A stretch of 64,000 bases of DNA from DQWO01 sp964478545 (GCA_964478545.1 CAYZIS010000004.1:69630-133629), one strand, 5' to 3'. Positions 19,054 through 27,918 are shown, numbered from the stretch's first letter. The notes: a model not told the origin generated them from the letters alone. Numbers and translations: made by a program.

Positions 19054-19217
19054 CCTAAATTGAGCGGTTAGTTTTTAGCCGTTAGCTACTGGTTCAATGA
19101 TTACAGGATCTTTACGATTACGAACTGTCATCTGTCAGGTCTTATTGTTCATGAACGTAATGTCTTGATTTTTTGAAGCTAAATGCTGATAGCTAACTGC
19201 TAATCGCTTAGCTTAGG
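19054..19217. repeat. Family B inverted-repeat element, copy 1
   Basis: About 164 bp with ends CCTAAATTGAGCGGTTAG and CTAATCGCTTAGCTTAGG, which are inverted copies with a few mismatches. The interior contains GAACGTAATGTCTTG, shared with the copies at 32999-33154, 47729-47892 and 58126-58730. It separates DUF2232 from rplI. Confidence 0.7.
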
Positions 19218-19259
19218 TGTATATAGCCAAGTTTTTCTATTTTTTGGAGGATAAGTACA

Positions 19260-19820
19260 ATGAAAGTTATTTTACAGGAGCCGGTAGATCGGCTTGGTAA
19301 TGTTGGAGATCAGGTTTCAGTTGCTAATGGTTATGCCAGGAATTATCTGATTCCCACCGGATTGGCCATTGAAGCGAATGAAGGCAATGTGAAATACCAG
19401 AAACATCATCAGCGAGTGTTGGAAAAGAAACGGGGTCGTCTGCAGGCTAAAGGTGAAGAACTCAAAAAACGGATTGAATCAATTTCTCTGGATTTTGAGC
19501 GAAAAGTTGGTGAAAAGGGTAAACTTTTTGGTTCAGTAACCAATAAAGATATTGCCGATGCCCTGCTGGAAAAGGGCATTGAGGTTGACCGACGTAAAAT
19601 CGACCTGCCGGAGCTGATTAAAGGGGTGGGTAGTTATGTCGCCGTTGTGGTTCTCCAACCGGGAATTGCGGCTGAAATTGTGGTTCGGGTAGCGGCTGAT
19701 CTTGAAAGTCAGGCACTGTTGGTTGCAAAAGAGGCAGATGAGTCTGATTCTGCCCCCGTGGAGATGGCTATTGCTATTGAAGAAAAAGCGGATGATGAAG
19801 CTGTTGAGCAGGACCTTTAG
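19260..19820 (+). CDS. rplI: 50S ribosomal protein L9
   Basis: 186 residues. The N-terminal domain is typical (MKVILQEPVDRLGNVGDQV, GYARNYLIP), followed by the long connecting helix and a C-terminal domain up to about 148. The extra 35 or so residues are an acidic, low-complexity tail; usual L9 has about 150 residues. GGAGG at 19246-19250 supports the ATG at 19260. A clear terminator lies 50 bases downstream. Confidence 0.97.
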   Translation: MKVILQEPVDRLGNVGDQVSVANGYARNYLIPTGLAIEANEGNVKYQKHHQRVLEKKRGRLQAKGEELKKRIESISLDFERKVGEKGKLFGSVTNKDIADALLEKGIEVDRRKIDLPELIKGVGSYVAVVVLQPGIAAEIVVRVAADLESQALLVAKEADESDSAPVEMAIAIEEKADDEAVEQDL

Positions 19821-19869
19821 TTCTGACTGGGAAGTTCTTGGTCGGAAATGAATAAAAATATTTTTTCAG

Positions 19870-19901
19870 CCGGGGAGTTACGATGTAACTCCCCGGTTTT
19901 T
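19870..19901 (+). terminator. Rho-independent terminator after rplI
   Basis: CCGGGGAGTTAC (19870-19881) and GTAACTCCCCGG (19885-19896) form a perfect 12-pair stem with a 3-base loop, followed by TTTTT. It separates the ribosomal genes from dnaB. Confidence 0.92.
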
Positions 19902-20059
19902 CGTCCCCCCTTTTTTGACAATTTCATTTTGATATGTTAGATTTAAAATAAGATCAAGGCCGTTCATCTCCCATGGTTGCTTGAGAAAAAAATCCTCTTA
20001 TAACATGGTGATAGTGCCTATCTGACAATTTGTTCCTCATTTTTTTTAGGACGGGATGC

Positions 20060-21478
20060 ATGGCTCGGGAAGCTGCTGAGAATAAACTATCTCCCAAACT
20101 TCCACCTCAGAATATCATGGCTGAGCAGGCTGTTTTGGGGGGAATAATGCTGGATAATATGGCCATTAACAAGGTCATGGATATTCTGGATGCCACTGAT
20201 TTCTATCGGGAGGCCAGTCGGAAAATCTACCAGGTGATGATCGATCTGTCGCTTAAAGGGGAGGCTATTGACCTGGTTACGGTTGTTGAGCGTCTGCGGG
20301 TCAGGGAGAAACTTGATCAAGTGGGGGGGATTACCTATTTGACCATGCTGGTAGATAGCATCCCAACGGCTGCCAATATCATTTCCTATGCCAGGATTAT
20401 CAAGGAGAAATCCATCCTGCGTTTGATGATAGATGCGGCTACCTCCATTGTTGGCCGCTGTTATAATGATATTGATGATGTTGATGAGTTGGTTGATGAG
20501 GCGGAAAGAACCATCTTTGAAGTGGCTGAAAAGCGGGTTAATCCAGCCTTTTCCCCCATTGAAACGATTGTAAAGGATAGTTTTAAGGCAATAGAAAGAC
20601 TTTATGAAAGTCCGGACCTGATTGCCGGGGTGCCGTCAGGGTTTACCGATCTGGATAAAATGACCACTGGTTTTCAGAATTCCGATCTGATTATTATTGC
20701 CGGTCGTCCAAGTATGGGTAAAACTGCTTTTGCCCTTAATATTGCCCAATATGCGGCGATTTCCGGTGAGAGACCTGTAGCTGTTTTTTCGCTGGAGATG
20801 TCCAAAGAGCAGTTGGTTATCAGGATGCTATGTTCTGAAGCTGAAGTTGATGCCCATAAATTGAGAAGTGGTTTCCTGGCCCGGACAGATTGGCCGAAAT
20901 TGACGCGGGGTGCCGGAATCCTGTCTGAAGCCCCTATTTTTATCGATGATACACCGGCCATGACGGTTCTGGAAATGCGGGCGAAGGCCAGGAGGCTGAA
21001 AGTGGAACAGAATCTTGGCTTGATTATTGTTGATTATCTCCAGCTTATGCGTGGTCATCGGAACATGGACAGCCGGGAGCGGGAGATATCGGAAATTTCA
21101 CGCTCACTGAAAGCATTGGCCAAAGAATTGAATATTCCTGTTATTGCGCTTTCCCAGCTTAACCGGGGGGTTGAAAGCCGGCAGGATAAACGGCCCCAGC
21201 TTTCAGATTTGCGTGAATCGGGGGCTCTTGAGCAGGATGCCGATGTCATTCTCTTTGTCTATCGGGATGAGGTTTATGATAAGGATAATACTGATAATAA
21301 GGGCATGGCGGAAATAATAGTCGGAAAACAGCGTAATGGGCCGGTGGGAATTGTGCGCTTAAGATTTCTGCATCAGTTTACCGCCTTTAAAAATTTGGAC
21401 CAGCGATTTGATGATCTTATGGCCAGTGAGATTGAAGGTGCCGATGACTTTGCTTATTTTGATAAGACGAAAGAATGA
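20060..21478 (+). CDS. dnaB: Replicative DNA helicase DnaB
   Basis: 472 residues from the ATG at 20060, which has AGGA at 20048-20051; the TTG at 20030 would add an unlikely hydrophobic start. The N-terminal DnaG-binding domain (PPQNIMAEQAVLGGIMLDN) is followed by the RecA-like helicase: Walker A AGRPSMGKTAFALN, Walker B IIVDYLQLM and the SQLNRGVESRQDKRPQLSDL region. It is the hexameric fork helicase. The family F element begins one base after the stop codon. Confidence 0.97.
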   Translation: MAREAAENKLSPKLPPQNIMAEQAVLGGIMLDNMAINKVMDILDATDFYREASRKIYQVMIDLSLKGEAIDLVTVVERLRVREKLDQVGGITYLTMLVDSIPTAANIISYARIIKEKSILRLMIDAATSIVGRCYNDIDDVDELVDEAERTIFEVAEKRVNPAFSPIETIVKDSFKAIERLYESPDLIAGVPSGFTDLDKMTTGFQNSDLIIIAGRPSMGKTAFALNIAQYAAISGERPVAVFSLEMSKEQLVIRMLCSEAEVDAHKLRSGFLARTDWPKLTRGAGILSEAPIFIDDTPAMTVLEMRAKARRLKVEQNLGLIIVDYLQLMRGHRNMDSREREISEISRSLKALAKELNIPVIALSQLNRGVESRQDKRPQLSDLRESGALEQDADVILFVYRDEVYDKDNTDNKGMAEIIVGKQRNGPVGIVRLRFLHQFTAFKNLDQRFDDLMASEIEGADDFAYFDKTKE

Positions 21479-21479
21479 T

Positions 21480-21667
21480 GATGGCTTCGTAAAAGCTCCA
21501 TCTTCTCTTTTATGCTGCAACCTTCGTCATTGTAGCGTACGGTAAAGTACGCCTCATGACTCAGGTTTTGCGCCGTGAGCGACAGCGAGGAAGTACTCTT
21601 GGGGTGCATGTCTCGAATATGAAGCTTTTGCTTTGCCATCGGTTTTGTGACTTTTCACGAAAGCATC
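21480..21667. repeat. Family F inverted-repeat element, copy 1
   Basis: 188 bp whose ends GATGGCTTCGTAAAAG and CTTTTCACGAAAGCATC are inverted copies. The interior (CCATCTTCT, ATGCTGCAACC, a GTACGCCTCATGACT run) recurs at 26587-26832. No function is visible; no ORF of note lies inside. Confidence 0.7.
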
Positions 21668-21695
21668 GAGAATGAAACAGAAAAACAGACGGATA

Positions 21696-21890
21696 ATGTA
21701 TAAAAAAGAATGGTGGATAATCTTTTTTATCCTCGGATTCTTTTTTATTAATTATCCTATTATGCATATTTTCAACAAGGATTACCAGATATTTGGTTAT
21801 CCTGCCTTCTTTCTCTACCTGATGGTGGGGTGGCTATGCTCAATTATGGTAATTTTTTTTTATGTCTGGTTGGCTGAACATGAAGAATGA
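21696..21890 (+). CDS. Small membrane protein with two hydrophobic segments
   Basis: 64 residues from the ATG at 21696 (MYKKEWWIIFFILGFFF), with membrane segments at about 5-22 and 35-57 and an acidic end. It resembles the small subunit-like proteins that sit before sodium/solute symporter genes in related bacteria, but no such transporter follows here, so the partner may be elsewhere or lost. The frame is open for eight codons upstream (ATG 21672). No strong ribosome site is seen. Confidence 0.55.
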   Translation: MYKKEWWIIFFILGFFFINYPIMHIFNKDYQIFGYPAFFLYLMVGWLCSIMVIFFYVWLAEHEE

Positions 21891-21937
21891 GACTCAACTT
21901 TCTGAAAGAGTCCTTAGTTGCTCTGAAAACAGTCCTG

Positions 21938-21980
21938 TCTGTCGCCGTGCCTGCCGGCAGGCTGGGCGGACACGGCTGAA
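21938..21980. repeat. Family A fragment
   Basis: The stretch with GTGCCTGCCGGCAGGCTGGG and the following GGACACGGCT matches the centre of the family A palindrome seen at 40915-40993 and 48561-48730. Only the centre is present. Confidence 0.5.
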
Positions 21981-22085
21981 AGAAATTTACAGGTGATGTA
22001 TCTCTGGTAATGCAAGTTAAAAAGTTGAGATGAGAGCTGTACAGCCTGACATGGCTTGGGATAATGACGGTTTGGAGGGTTGGAA

Positions 22086-22550
22086 ATGTTAAATTATCGC
22101 AAAAAAATCCTGGTGGCCGTTGATGGCTCAGCAGTTTCCGACAAAGCGGTGTATGAAGCTGTCTGGATGGCTGGTTGTTCTAAAGCTGCCTTTCCTAATA
22201 AAGTTTATGCCGTTTTTTCCAAGGTGGTTCATTCCGATGATTACCTTGATATGTTTCCCACTTCTCCCCGTCCTGTGGTCGGTGAAGACGATCGCTGTTG
22301 GGAGGAAATTATTGAGATGGTTTTCCTGGTGGCGAGGAAACTGGCCCGGGAAAATGGGGTGGAACTGGAAACCCGGGTGGTTTCCGGATCTCCGGCAGAT
22401 AGTATCATCAGGCTGGCCAGGGAAATTGACGCGGATGTCATTGTTATCGGTGGCACCGGCAAAGGCCGGGTGGCCAGGAGCTTGTTGGGAAGCGTATCTG
22501 CTGAAGTTATGAATAAGGCTCCCTGCAGTGTTTATCTGGTAAGGGCCTGA
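22086..22550 (+). CDS. Universal stress protein (UspA family)
   Basis: 154 residues, one Usp domain. The N-terminal strand KILVAVDGSAVSDKA and the C-terminal nucleotide loop GGTGKGRVARSLLGSVS (G-x2-G-x9-GS) mark the ATP-binding type. GGAGG at 22074-22078 fits the ATG at 22086 better than the TTG at 22080. The specific stress role is unknown. It converges with the fdhD-like gene with five bases between the stops. Confidence 0.92.
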   Translation: MLNYRKKILVAVDGSAVSDKAVYEAVWMAGCSKAAFPNKVYAVFSKVVHSDDYLDMFPTSPRPVVGEDDRCWEEIIEMVFLVARKLARENGVELETRVVSGSPADSIIRLAREIDADVIVIGGTGKGRVARSLLGSVSAEVMNKAPCSVYLVRA

Positions 22551-22555
22551 CAAAT

Positions 22556-23359
22556 TTATCCTTGACGTAACACCAGGGGACTTTTAGGAGTATAAAGAAT
22601 TCCACTCTCATCGCGGAGGCTGCCGATATAGGTAATGCCGGCCTGCTCCAGGATTTTTACGGCGTTATTCGTCGGGGCTGAGATGGAGAGTGCCAGCGGA
22701 AAACCGGCCTTGACGATCATCCAGGCAATGGCAATGTTGATCCGGCCACTGAAGACAGCGATCAGCTCTCTCCGCACTAATTCATGTTGCAGACAAAATC
22801 CTAATGCCTTATGTAAAGCGTGGGTCCGGCTGGCGTCTTCCTGACAGGTGAGTAATTTTCCTTCCCGGTTGAATAAACCTACGGCATGCGCGGCCCGGGA
22901 ACTGGCGTAAAGCTCCTGATGGGCAGTCATGATTTGAGGGAATCGTAAGAGTTCCCCAAAGGAGAATTCTGTATACAAGCAGGCAGGTGCCGTTTCAGTC
23001 CGGCTGAGTGTCTGCCGCATATCCACCGTTGTCGGGGGGGTAAAGGATGTTTTAATCCCCGGAACCATGATAGTCATGGTGTCCTCATCAATGTTTCCCT
23101 GCTTCTTTCCAGCCCCGGGATATAACTGAATATCGTCGATTTCAGTGGCAGAGGTTATGATTCCCTGGGCAAAAAGGATGCCGATCGCCATGAGCTCATC
23201 ATCAATGGGCGTTCGGCTGGTGCTCAGGAAGGGCTGGTCGTTGACGATTATCTTCAGGGGAATTTCGTTGATCAATGGCAGGTTGGTGGCTTGGGGTTCG
23301 CGGCTGTCCTGGTAGCGGATGACAGGGCATTGACTGCTTGCGGCTGAGAAAGTGGTCAT
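22556..23359 (-). CDS. fdhD: Divergent FdhD-like protein
   Basis: 267 residues, aligned by eye with FdhD over its length: NEIPLKIIVNDQPF, TPIDDELMAIGILFAQGII, then the C-terminal SGRINIAIAWMIVKAG and SAPTNNAVKILEQAG. FdhD passes sulphur from IscS to the molybdenum cofactor of formate dehydrogenase. Here the CGxCG loop is replaced by PACLYTE, with one Cys only, and the EDVGRH-ALDK motif reads EDASRTHALHK. It is thus either a functionally altered paralogue or a decayed copy with an intact frame. No formate dehydrogenase gene is in the window. Confidence 0.8.
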   Translation of the reverse strand: MTTFSAASSQCPVIRYQDSREPQATNLPLINEIPLKIIVNDQPFLSTSRTPIDDELMAIGILFAQGIITSATEIDDIQLYPGAGKKQGNIDEDTMTIMVPGIKTSFTPPTTVDMRQTLSRTETAPACLYTEFSFGELLRFPQIMTAHQELYASSRAAHAVGLFNREGKLLTCQEDASRTHALHKALGFCLQHELVRRELIAVFSGRINIAIAWMIVKAGFPLALSISAPTNNAVKILEQAGITYIGSLRDESGILYTPKSPLVLRQG

Positions 23360-23394
23360 TGAAGGTGGCCTTTTAAATATCTAAGGCGGGCTGC

Positions 23395-23470
23395 TCCTGC
23401 AACCCAAAAGAAATTTACCGGGATGTTCCGGCATGGCTATCGCTCATTCTTGCCGGCCGTCTCGGTTAAC
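23395..23470. repeat. Family A-type fragment, reversed
   Basis: The stretch from GCAACCCAAAAGAAATTT through GGGATGTTCCGGCATGGCT to GCCGGCCGTCTCGG is the reverse complement of the right half of the element at 35407-35496 plus its flank, which ends in AAATTTCTTTTGGGTTGC. It lies upstream of the fdhD-like gene. Confidence 0.55.
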
Positions 23471-23602
23471 AAAATATTATTAGCACAAAAAGTATACTGG
23501 ACAACAGGGATAAATAAGAATTATTAATCTTTTTTGGCCGCAAAGATTTTCCTGCTTATAGGTGGTGTTCTTCCAGAATTCCGACATTAAGGTCCTATAT
23601 TT

Positions 23603-23784
23603 TGTCAACTGAAGTTACTTCAGGCGCTTTTTTGCGCTCGATTACCTGTTTTTTCAACGACTCATTACGCTGAAATTGCCAAACTCGCCCTTTCGGGCTC
23701 AGACAGGTCAATTTCTGCGCTCCATTCGCCGGAAAAAACAACGGTATCTCACGATGTCGTGCCGGAAGTAACTTCAATTGGACA
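23603..23784. repeat. Family E inverted-repeat element, copy 2
   Basis: 182 bp. The interior matches copy 1 (CGCTTTTTTGCGCTCGATTA, GCCAAACTCGCCCTTTCGGG), but the ends differ: TGTCAACTGAAGTTACTTC and GAAGTAACTTCAATTGGACA are near-perfect inverted copies. No target duplication was found. It fills the gap before tadA. Confidence 0.65.
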
Positions 23785-23847
23785 TCCTGCAAAAGTTTCC
23801 TTATATTGGAATTCCAGTTTCTTGACAGTAACCGGGCAATTTGTTAG

Positions 23848-24333
23848 ATGAATCAGCACTTGTGGGATACCTATTATATGTCCCTGGCCCTTGATGAGGC
23901 GAGGCAGGCTTTTTTGCTCGGAGAAACCCCGGTTGGGGCCTTAGCAGTGCGTGGGAATGAAATTATTGCCCGGGGGGGGAATCTCAAGGAACAGAAACGG
24001 CTGGCTTTTTCCCATGCCGAGCTGGAAGTGATGACTCAGGCCAGCCGGGTGGTGGGTGACTGGCGCTTGTCGGAAGTGACCCTTTATGTGACTCTGGAAC
24101 CCTGTATTATGTGTGCGGGTGCCATGTTGCAGGCCCGATTGAAGCGACTGGTGTATGGTTGTGCCGATCCCAAAGCCGGGGCCATTGAATCACTGTATTC
24201 CCTGGCTGAAGATAGCCGCTTGAATCATCAGATTTCAGTCAGCAGCGGGGTTCTGGCCAGCCAGTCACGAAAAATGTTGCAGCAGTTTTTTCAATTATTG
24301 AGAATGAGAAACAAACTATCGAAGAAAGGTTAG
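23848..24333 (+). CDS. tadA: tRNA-specific adenosine deaminase
   Basis: 161 residues. The zinc/catalytic motifs are HAELEV (His and Glu) and PCIMCAGA (two Cys), in the TadA spacing. It converts A34 to inosine in tRNA-Arg(ACG). No strong ribosome site precedes the ATG. The SAH hydrolase gene starts seven bases after its stop, so the two are probably cotranscribed. Confidence 0.95.
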   Translation: MNQHLWDTYYMSLALDEARQAFLLGETPVGALAVRGNEIIARGGNLKEQKRLAFSHAELEVMTQASRVVGDWRLSEVTLYVTLEPCIMCAGAMLQARLKRLVYGCADPKAGAIESLYSLAEDSRLNHQISVSSGVLASQSRKMLQQFFQLLRMRNKLSKKG

Positions 24334-24340
24334 GTGAACA

Positions 24341-25678
24341 ATGAGTAAGATGGATAACTATCACGTGAAGGATTTGAACCTGGCGCCGGAAGGGCGGCTG
24401 CGGATTGAATGGGCGGGCCAGAATATGCCGGTGCTGGAACTTATTAATGAGCGGTTCAAAAAGGAAAAACCCCTGGCTGGAGTTCGCCTTTCCGCTTGCC
24501 TCCATGTGACTACGGAAACGGCCAACTTGGCTATTACCTTGAAGAATGGCGGTGCTGATCTGGTTTTGTGTGCCTCAAATCCATTGAGTACCCAGGATGA
24601 TGTGGCTGCTGCCCTGGTTGCTGACCATCAAATTCCGGTTTATGCCATTAAAGGCGAAGACAATGTTACCTACTATGAACATCTTCGAGCGGCGTTGGCA
24701 CATTTCCCCCTGATTACCATGGATGACGGGGCTGACCTGGTTTCATCCCTCCATTTTATCGCCCTGGATAAACTGGCGGAGGTTAATCCGGTAGTTAGAA
24801 CCTGGGCTGAAAAGCTGGCTGTTGATGAGCGGCAGAGGTTGATCTCCGGAGTTATTGGTGGGACCGAAGAAACCACTACCGGGGTGATCAGATTGAAAAG
24901 TATGGAGCGTGACGGGGTTTTGTGCTTTCCGGTGGTCGCGGTCAATGATGCTAGTACCAAGCATTTTTTTGACAACCGCTACGGAACCGGGCAAAGTACT
25001 CTGGATGGCATCATCAGGGCCACCAACCGTTTGCTGGCTGGCAGCACGTTTGTAGTTTGTGGTTATGGTTGGTGTGGTAAGGGCCTGGCCATGCGGGCTA
25101 AGGGTATGGGAGCGAATGTGGTGGTTACTGAGGTCGATCATCTGGCGTCCCTGGAAGCAGTTATGGATGGATTTCGGGTTATGCCGTTACTGAAAGCGGC
25201 TGAAATAGGCGATTTTTTCTGTACGGTTACCGGTGATATGCATGTTATTGATCAGGCCCATTTTGCGGTGATGAAGGATGGGGCGATTGTTGCCAATTCC
25301 GGTCATTTTGATGTGGAAATTAATTTGGATGCCCTGGCGGAGATGGCTACAAACCGACGAAATATCCGTGAATTTGTCGAAGAATTCACCCTTGAGGATG
25401 GGCGCCGGATTAATGTTTTAGGTGAAGGCCGGCTGGTAAACCTGGCAGCGGCCGAAGGACACCCTGCGAGTGTCATGGACATGAGTTTTGCCAATCAGGC
25501 TCTGTCGGCCGAATATATGCTGCAAGAGGCTAAAATCCTGAAACAGAAAGTTTATGCGGTTCCCCGGGAAATTGACCTGCGCATTGCGGCCTTAAAACTG
25601 AAAGCCATGGGGATTGAAATTGATACCTTGACGCCGGAGCAGGAAAAATATCTCAATAGTTGGGAGCTTGGAACCTGA
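24341..25678 (+). CDS. ahcY: S-adenosylhomocysteine hydrolase, short Thermotoga/archaeal type
   Basis: 445 residues. NAD-binding loop GYGWCGKG (about 236-243), SACLHVTTETANL near the N-terminus and VNDASTKHFFDNRYGTGQS with the catalytic Lys and Asp. The YGTGQS motif and the lack of the usual 40-residue insertion resemble Thermotoga and archaeal enzymes, some of which act on S-inosylhomocysteine. It regenerates homocysteine in the methyl cycle. GGTTAGGTG precedes the ATG. The era start lies seven bases after the stop. Confidence 0.93.
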   Translation: MSKMDNYHVKDLNLAPEGRLRIEWAGQNMPVLELINERFKKEKPLAGVRLSACLHVTTETANLAITLKNGGADLVLCASNPLSTQDDVAAALVADHQIPVYAIKGEDNVTYYEHLRAALAHFPLITMDDGADLVSSLHFIALDKLAEVNPVVRTWAEKLAVDERQRLISGVIGGTEETTTGVIRLKSMERDGVLCFPVVAVNDASTKHFFDNRYGTGQSTLDGIIRATNRLLAGSTFVVCGYGWCGKGLAMRAKGMGANVVVTEVDHLASLEAVMDGFRVMPLLKAAEIGDFFCTVTGDMHVIDQAHFAVMKDGAIVANSGHFDVEINLDALAEMATNRRNIREFVEEFTLEDGRRINVLGEGRLVNLAAAEGHPASVMDMSFANQALSAEYMLQEAKILKQKVYAVPREIDLRIAALKLKAMGIEIDTLTPEQEKYLNSWELGT

Positions 25679-25684
25679 GCTGAT

Positions 25685-26581
25685 ATGACAGCATTTCATT
25701 GTGGCTACGTGGGAATCTTCGGCCGTCCCAATGTTGGGAAGTCAACCTTCCTCAACCAGGTTCTGGGGGAAAAAATTGCCATAGTTACGGCGAAGCCCCA
25801 GACCACCAGGAATCGGATTGTCGGGATTAAAAATCATGAAAATGAACAGTTGATTCTGGTTGATACGCCGGGAATTCATCGGCCGCGAGGTTCCCTGAAT
25901 CAGGCCCTGATGGACTGTACCATGAGTGTTTTGCGGGATGTGGATGTGAGTCTCTTTTTATTTGCGGCTGACCAGGACACCCTAAGCCCCGGCGAAAAGG
26001 ATTTATTGACTATCCTGGTGCGGGAAAACCGGCAGTTTATTCCCGTTATCAATAAGATTGATCTGGTTGACCGGCAGGTTGATGATTTGCCCTTAACTCA
26101 GCAGATTGTTAAATATCTTCCCGGGCAAAAGAGTCCGATCCAGTCAGTTTCCGCTTTGACCGGGGAGGGAGTTGAACCGCTGGTTGAAAAACTATGCCGA
26201 TTTCTTCCTGAGTCACCACCTCTTTTTCCCCAGGATGCCAATACGGAAATCAGTGAGCGTTTCTGGGTTCAGGAGGTGGTGCGGGAGAAGATTTTTCAGT
26301 TTACCCATCATGAGGTGCCCTATTCAACCGCGGCGATGATTGACTATTTTCATGACCGGGAAACCAGGTTATCAATCGGGGTGACGATTTTTGTGGAGCA
26401 GCCTTCACAGAAGGGGATTATTATCGGTCGCCAGGGACGGATGTTGAAGACTATTGGGACGGCGGCCCGTAAGGAAATTGAGGCATTGGTTGGGATTCCG
26501 GTTTTTTTGGAATTGTGGGTATCGGTGGAAAAGAACTGGACTAAAAACCCGGCGGCCTTAAAGCGGTTTGGTTATCGGTAA
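25685..26581 (+). CDS. era: Ribosome assembly GTPase Era
   Basis: 298 residues, usual length. G1 GRPNVGKST, G2 region KPQTTRNRIVG, G3 DTPG and G4 NKID lie in the first 170 residues; a C-terminal KH domain (GIIIGRQGRMLKTIG) binds the 3' end of 16S rRNA. It is the third gene of the tadA-ahcY-era run. A family F element starts five bases after the stop. Confidence 0.97.
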   Translation: MTAFHCGYVGIFGRPNVGKSTFLNQVLGEKIAIVTAKPQTTRNRIVGIKNHENEQLILVDTPGIHRPRGSLNQALMDCTMSVLRDVDVSLFLFAADQDTLSPGEKDLLTILVRENRQFIPVINKIDLVDRQVDDLPLTQQIVKYLPGQKSPIQSVSALTGEGVEPLVEKLCRFLPESPPLFPQDANTEISERFWVQEVVREKIFQFTHHEVPYSTAAMIDYFHDRETRLSIGVTIFVEQPSQKGIIIGRQGRMLKTIGTAARKEIEALVGIPVFLELWVSVEKNWTKNPAALKRFGYR

Positions 26582-26586
26582 ATGGT

Positions 26587-26832
26587 GATGGCTTCGTAAA
26601 AACTCCATCTTCTTCGTTATGCTGCAACCCTCGTCATTATAACGTACTGTAAGTACGCCTCATGACTAAGGTTTTGCCTGCCTCGAATATGAAGCCTTTA
26701 CTGTGCCAGGCAGGCCATGGACGGCCGGTGGGAATGAGTTGGAGCCATGCCCGGACATCATCAAAAATAATTACTTACTTTCCAGATGTTGGGCCGCCAA
26801 AGCGGATTGAGAACGCTTTTTACGAAAGCATC
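26587..26832. repeat. Family F element, copy 2, containing a family A half
   Basis: 246 bp with ends GATGGCTTCGTAAAAAC and TTTTTACGAAAGCATC, matching copy 1 at 21480-21667. It is longer because the stretch from about 26700 (CAGGCAGGCCATGGACGGCC through GAGCCATGCCCGGACATC) is the right half of a family A palindrome. The last 70 bases also resemble 48731-48801. This is a composite formed by at least two events. Confidence 0.6.
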
Positions 26833-26889
26833 AGTGCCGAATCTGAAAAATTTCTTTTTGTGAATGTAAACGTAACAGACGGAACAAAA

Positions 26890-27918
26890 ATGGATACTGC
26901 ACAGGTAAAAATGTTTTCCCGACAGCGGTTGGAAGATATTATCGCCGGGATGGCCGGTCGGCGTATCATGGTCATCGGTGATGTCATGGTGGATCAGTTT
27001 ATCCGTGGTGCTGTCGAGCGGATTTCTCCTGAAGCTCCGGTGCCAGTGGTTCAGGTGCAAAAGGAACAGAGTCTGCCGGGTGGAGCGGCAAATGTGGTTC
27101 GTAATCTGGTGGCCATGGGTGTCCGAGCGGAAATTGTTTCGGCCATTGGCTGTGATCATGAGGGAGAAGTCCTGGCTTCAATGTTGTCGGCAATGGATTG
27201 CCCGGCCGGCTATTTGGTCCGGGATGAAAAACGCCGGACCAGTGTCAAGACCCGGGTAGTTGCTCAGCATCAGCAGGTGGTGCGCTTTGATCGTGAAACT
27301 CTTGATCCACTCGATCCGGCAACTATTGATCAACTGCGGAAATCCATCCAGGAACTGACGCCGCGGATGGATGGAGTTATTGTTTCTGATTATGGAAAAG
27401 GGGTGGTCAATAAGCGTGTTTTTGAGGCGTTAGTTGACGGGTGTCAACAGGACGGTATTTTCCTGGCCGTTGATCCCAAAGTGAAGAATTTTTCTTTTTA
27501 TCATGATCTGGATCTGATTACCCCCAATACCAGGGAAGCATCACAGGCCTGTGCTTTTTCCCTTGATACGCCGGCGGCGGTGGAAAAGTCAGGCGTTTTT
27601 ATGAAGCAGCGGTTTCGCAGCGCCAGTGTTATTATTACCCGGGGAGAAGAGGGGATGGCGATTTTTCCGTCCGTCGGTGATATGTTGTTGTTACCCACCT
27701 TGGCCAAAGAGGTTTTTGATGTGACGGGAGCGGGTGATACGGTTATTGCCCTGGCGACGGCAGCGGCTCTGGTTCCTGGGGTTTCGCTGGTGGAAGCTGC
27801 CGGAGTTGCCAACCTGGCTGCCGGGGTGGCGGTGGGTAAATTGGGGACGGCCCAGGTTATGCCTGAAGAGATTATTGATTATCATCAGAAATTGTCGTTT
27901 TCCCAGAAAATGCCATGA
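26890..27918 (+). CDS. rfaE1: Heptose-7-phosphate kinase (PfkB family)
   Basis: 342 residues from the ATG at 26890. The PfkB sugar-kinase fold shows GDVMVDQFIRG, GGAANVVRNLVAMG and the C-terminal DVTGAGDTVIALATA with the catalytic Asp. It matches the kinase half of HldE; the nucleotidyltransferase half is absent, so a separate rfaE2 is expected elsewhere. The product feeds LPS inner-core heptose. The frame extends upstream through the repeat at 26587-26832, which should not be counted as coding; ATG 26911 is another possible start. Confidence 0.9.
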   Translation: MDTAQVKMFSRQRLEDIIAGMAGRRIMVIGDVMVDQFIRGAVERISPEAPVPVVQVQKEQSLPGGAANVVRNLVAMGVRAEIVSAIGCDHEGEVLASMLSAMDCPAGYLVRDEKRRTSVKTRVVAQHQQVVRFDRETLDPLDPATIDQLRKSIQELTPRMDGVIVSDYGKGVVNKRVFEALVDGCQQDGIFLAVDPKVKNFSFYHDLDLITPNTREASQACAFSLDTPAAVEKSGVFMKQRFRSASVIITRGEEGMAIFPSVGDMLLLPTLAKEVFDVTGAGDTVIALATAAALVPGVSLVEAAGVANLAAGVAVGKLGTAQVMPEEIIDYHQKLSFSQKMP

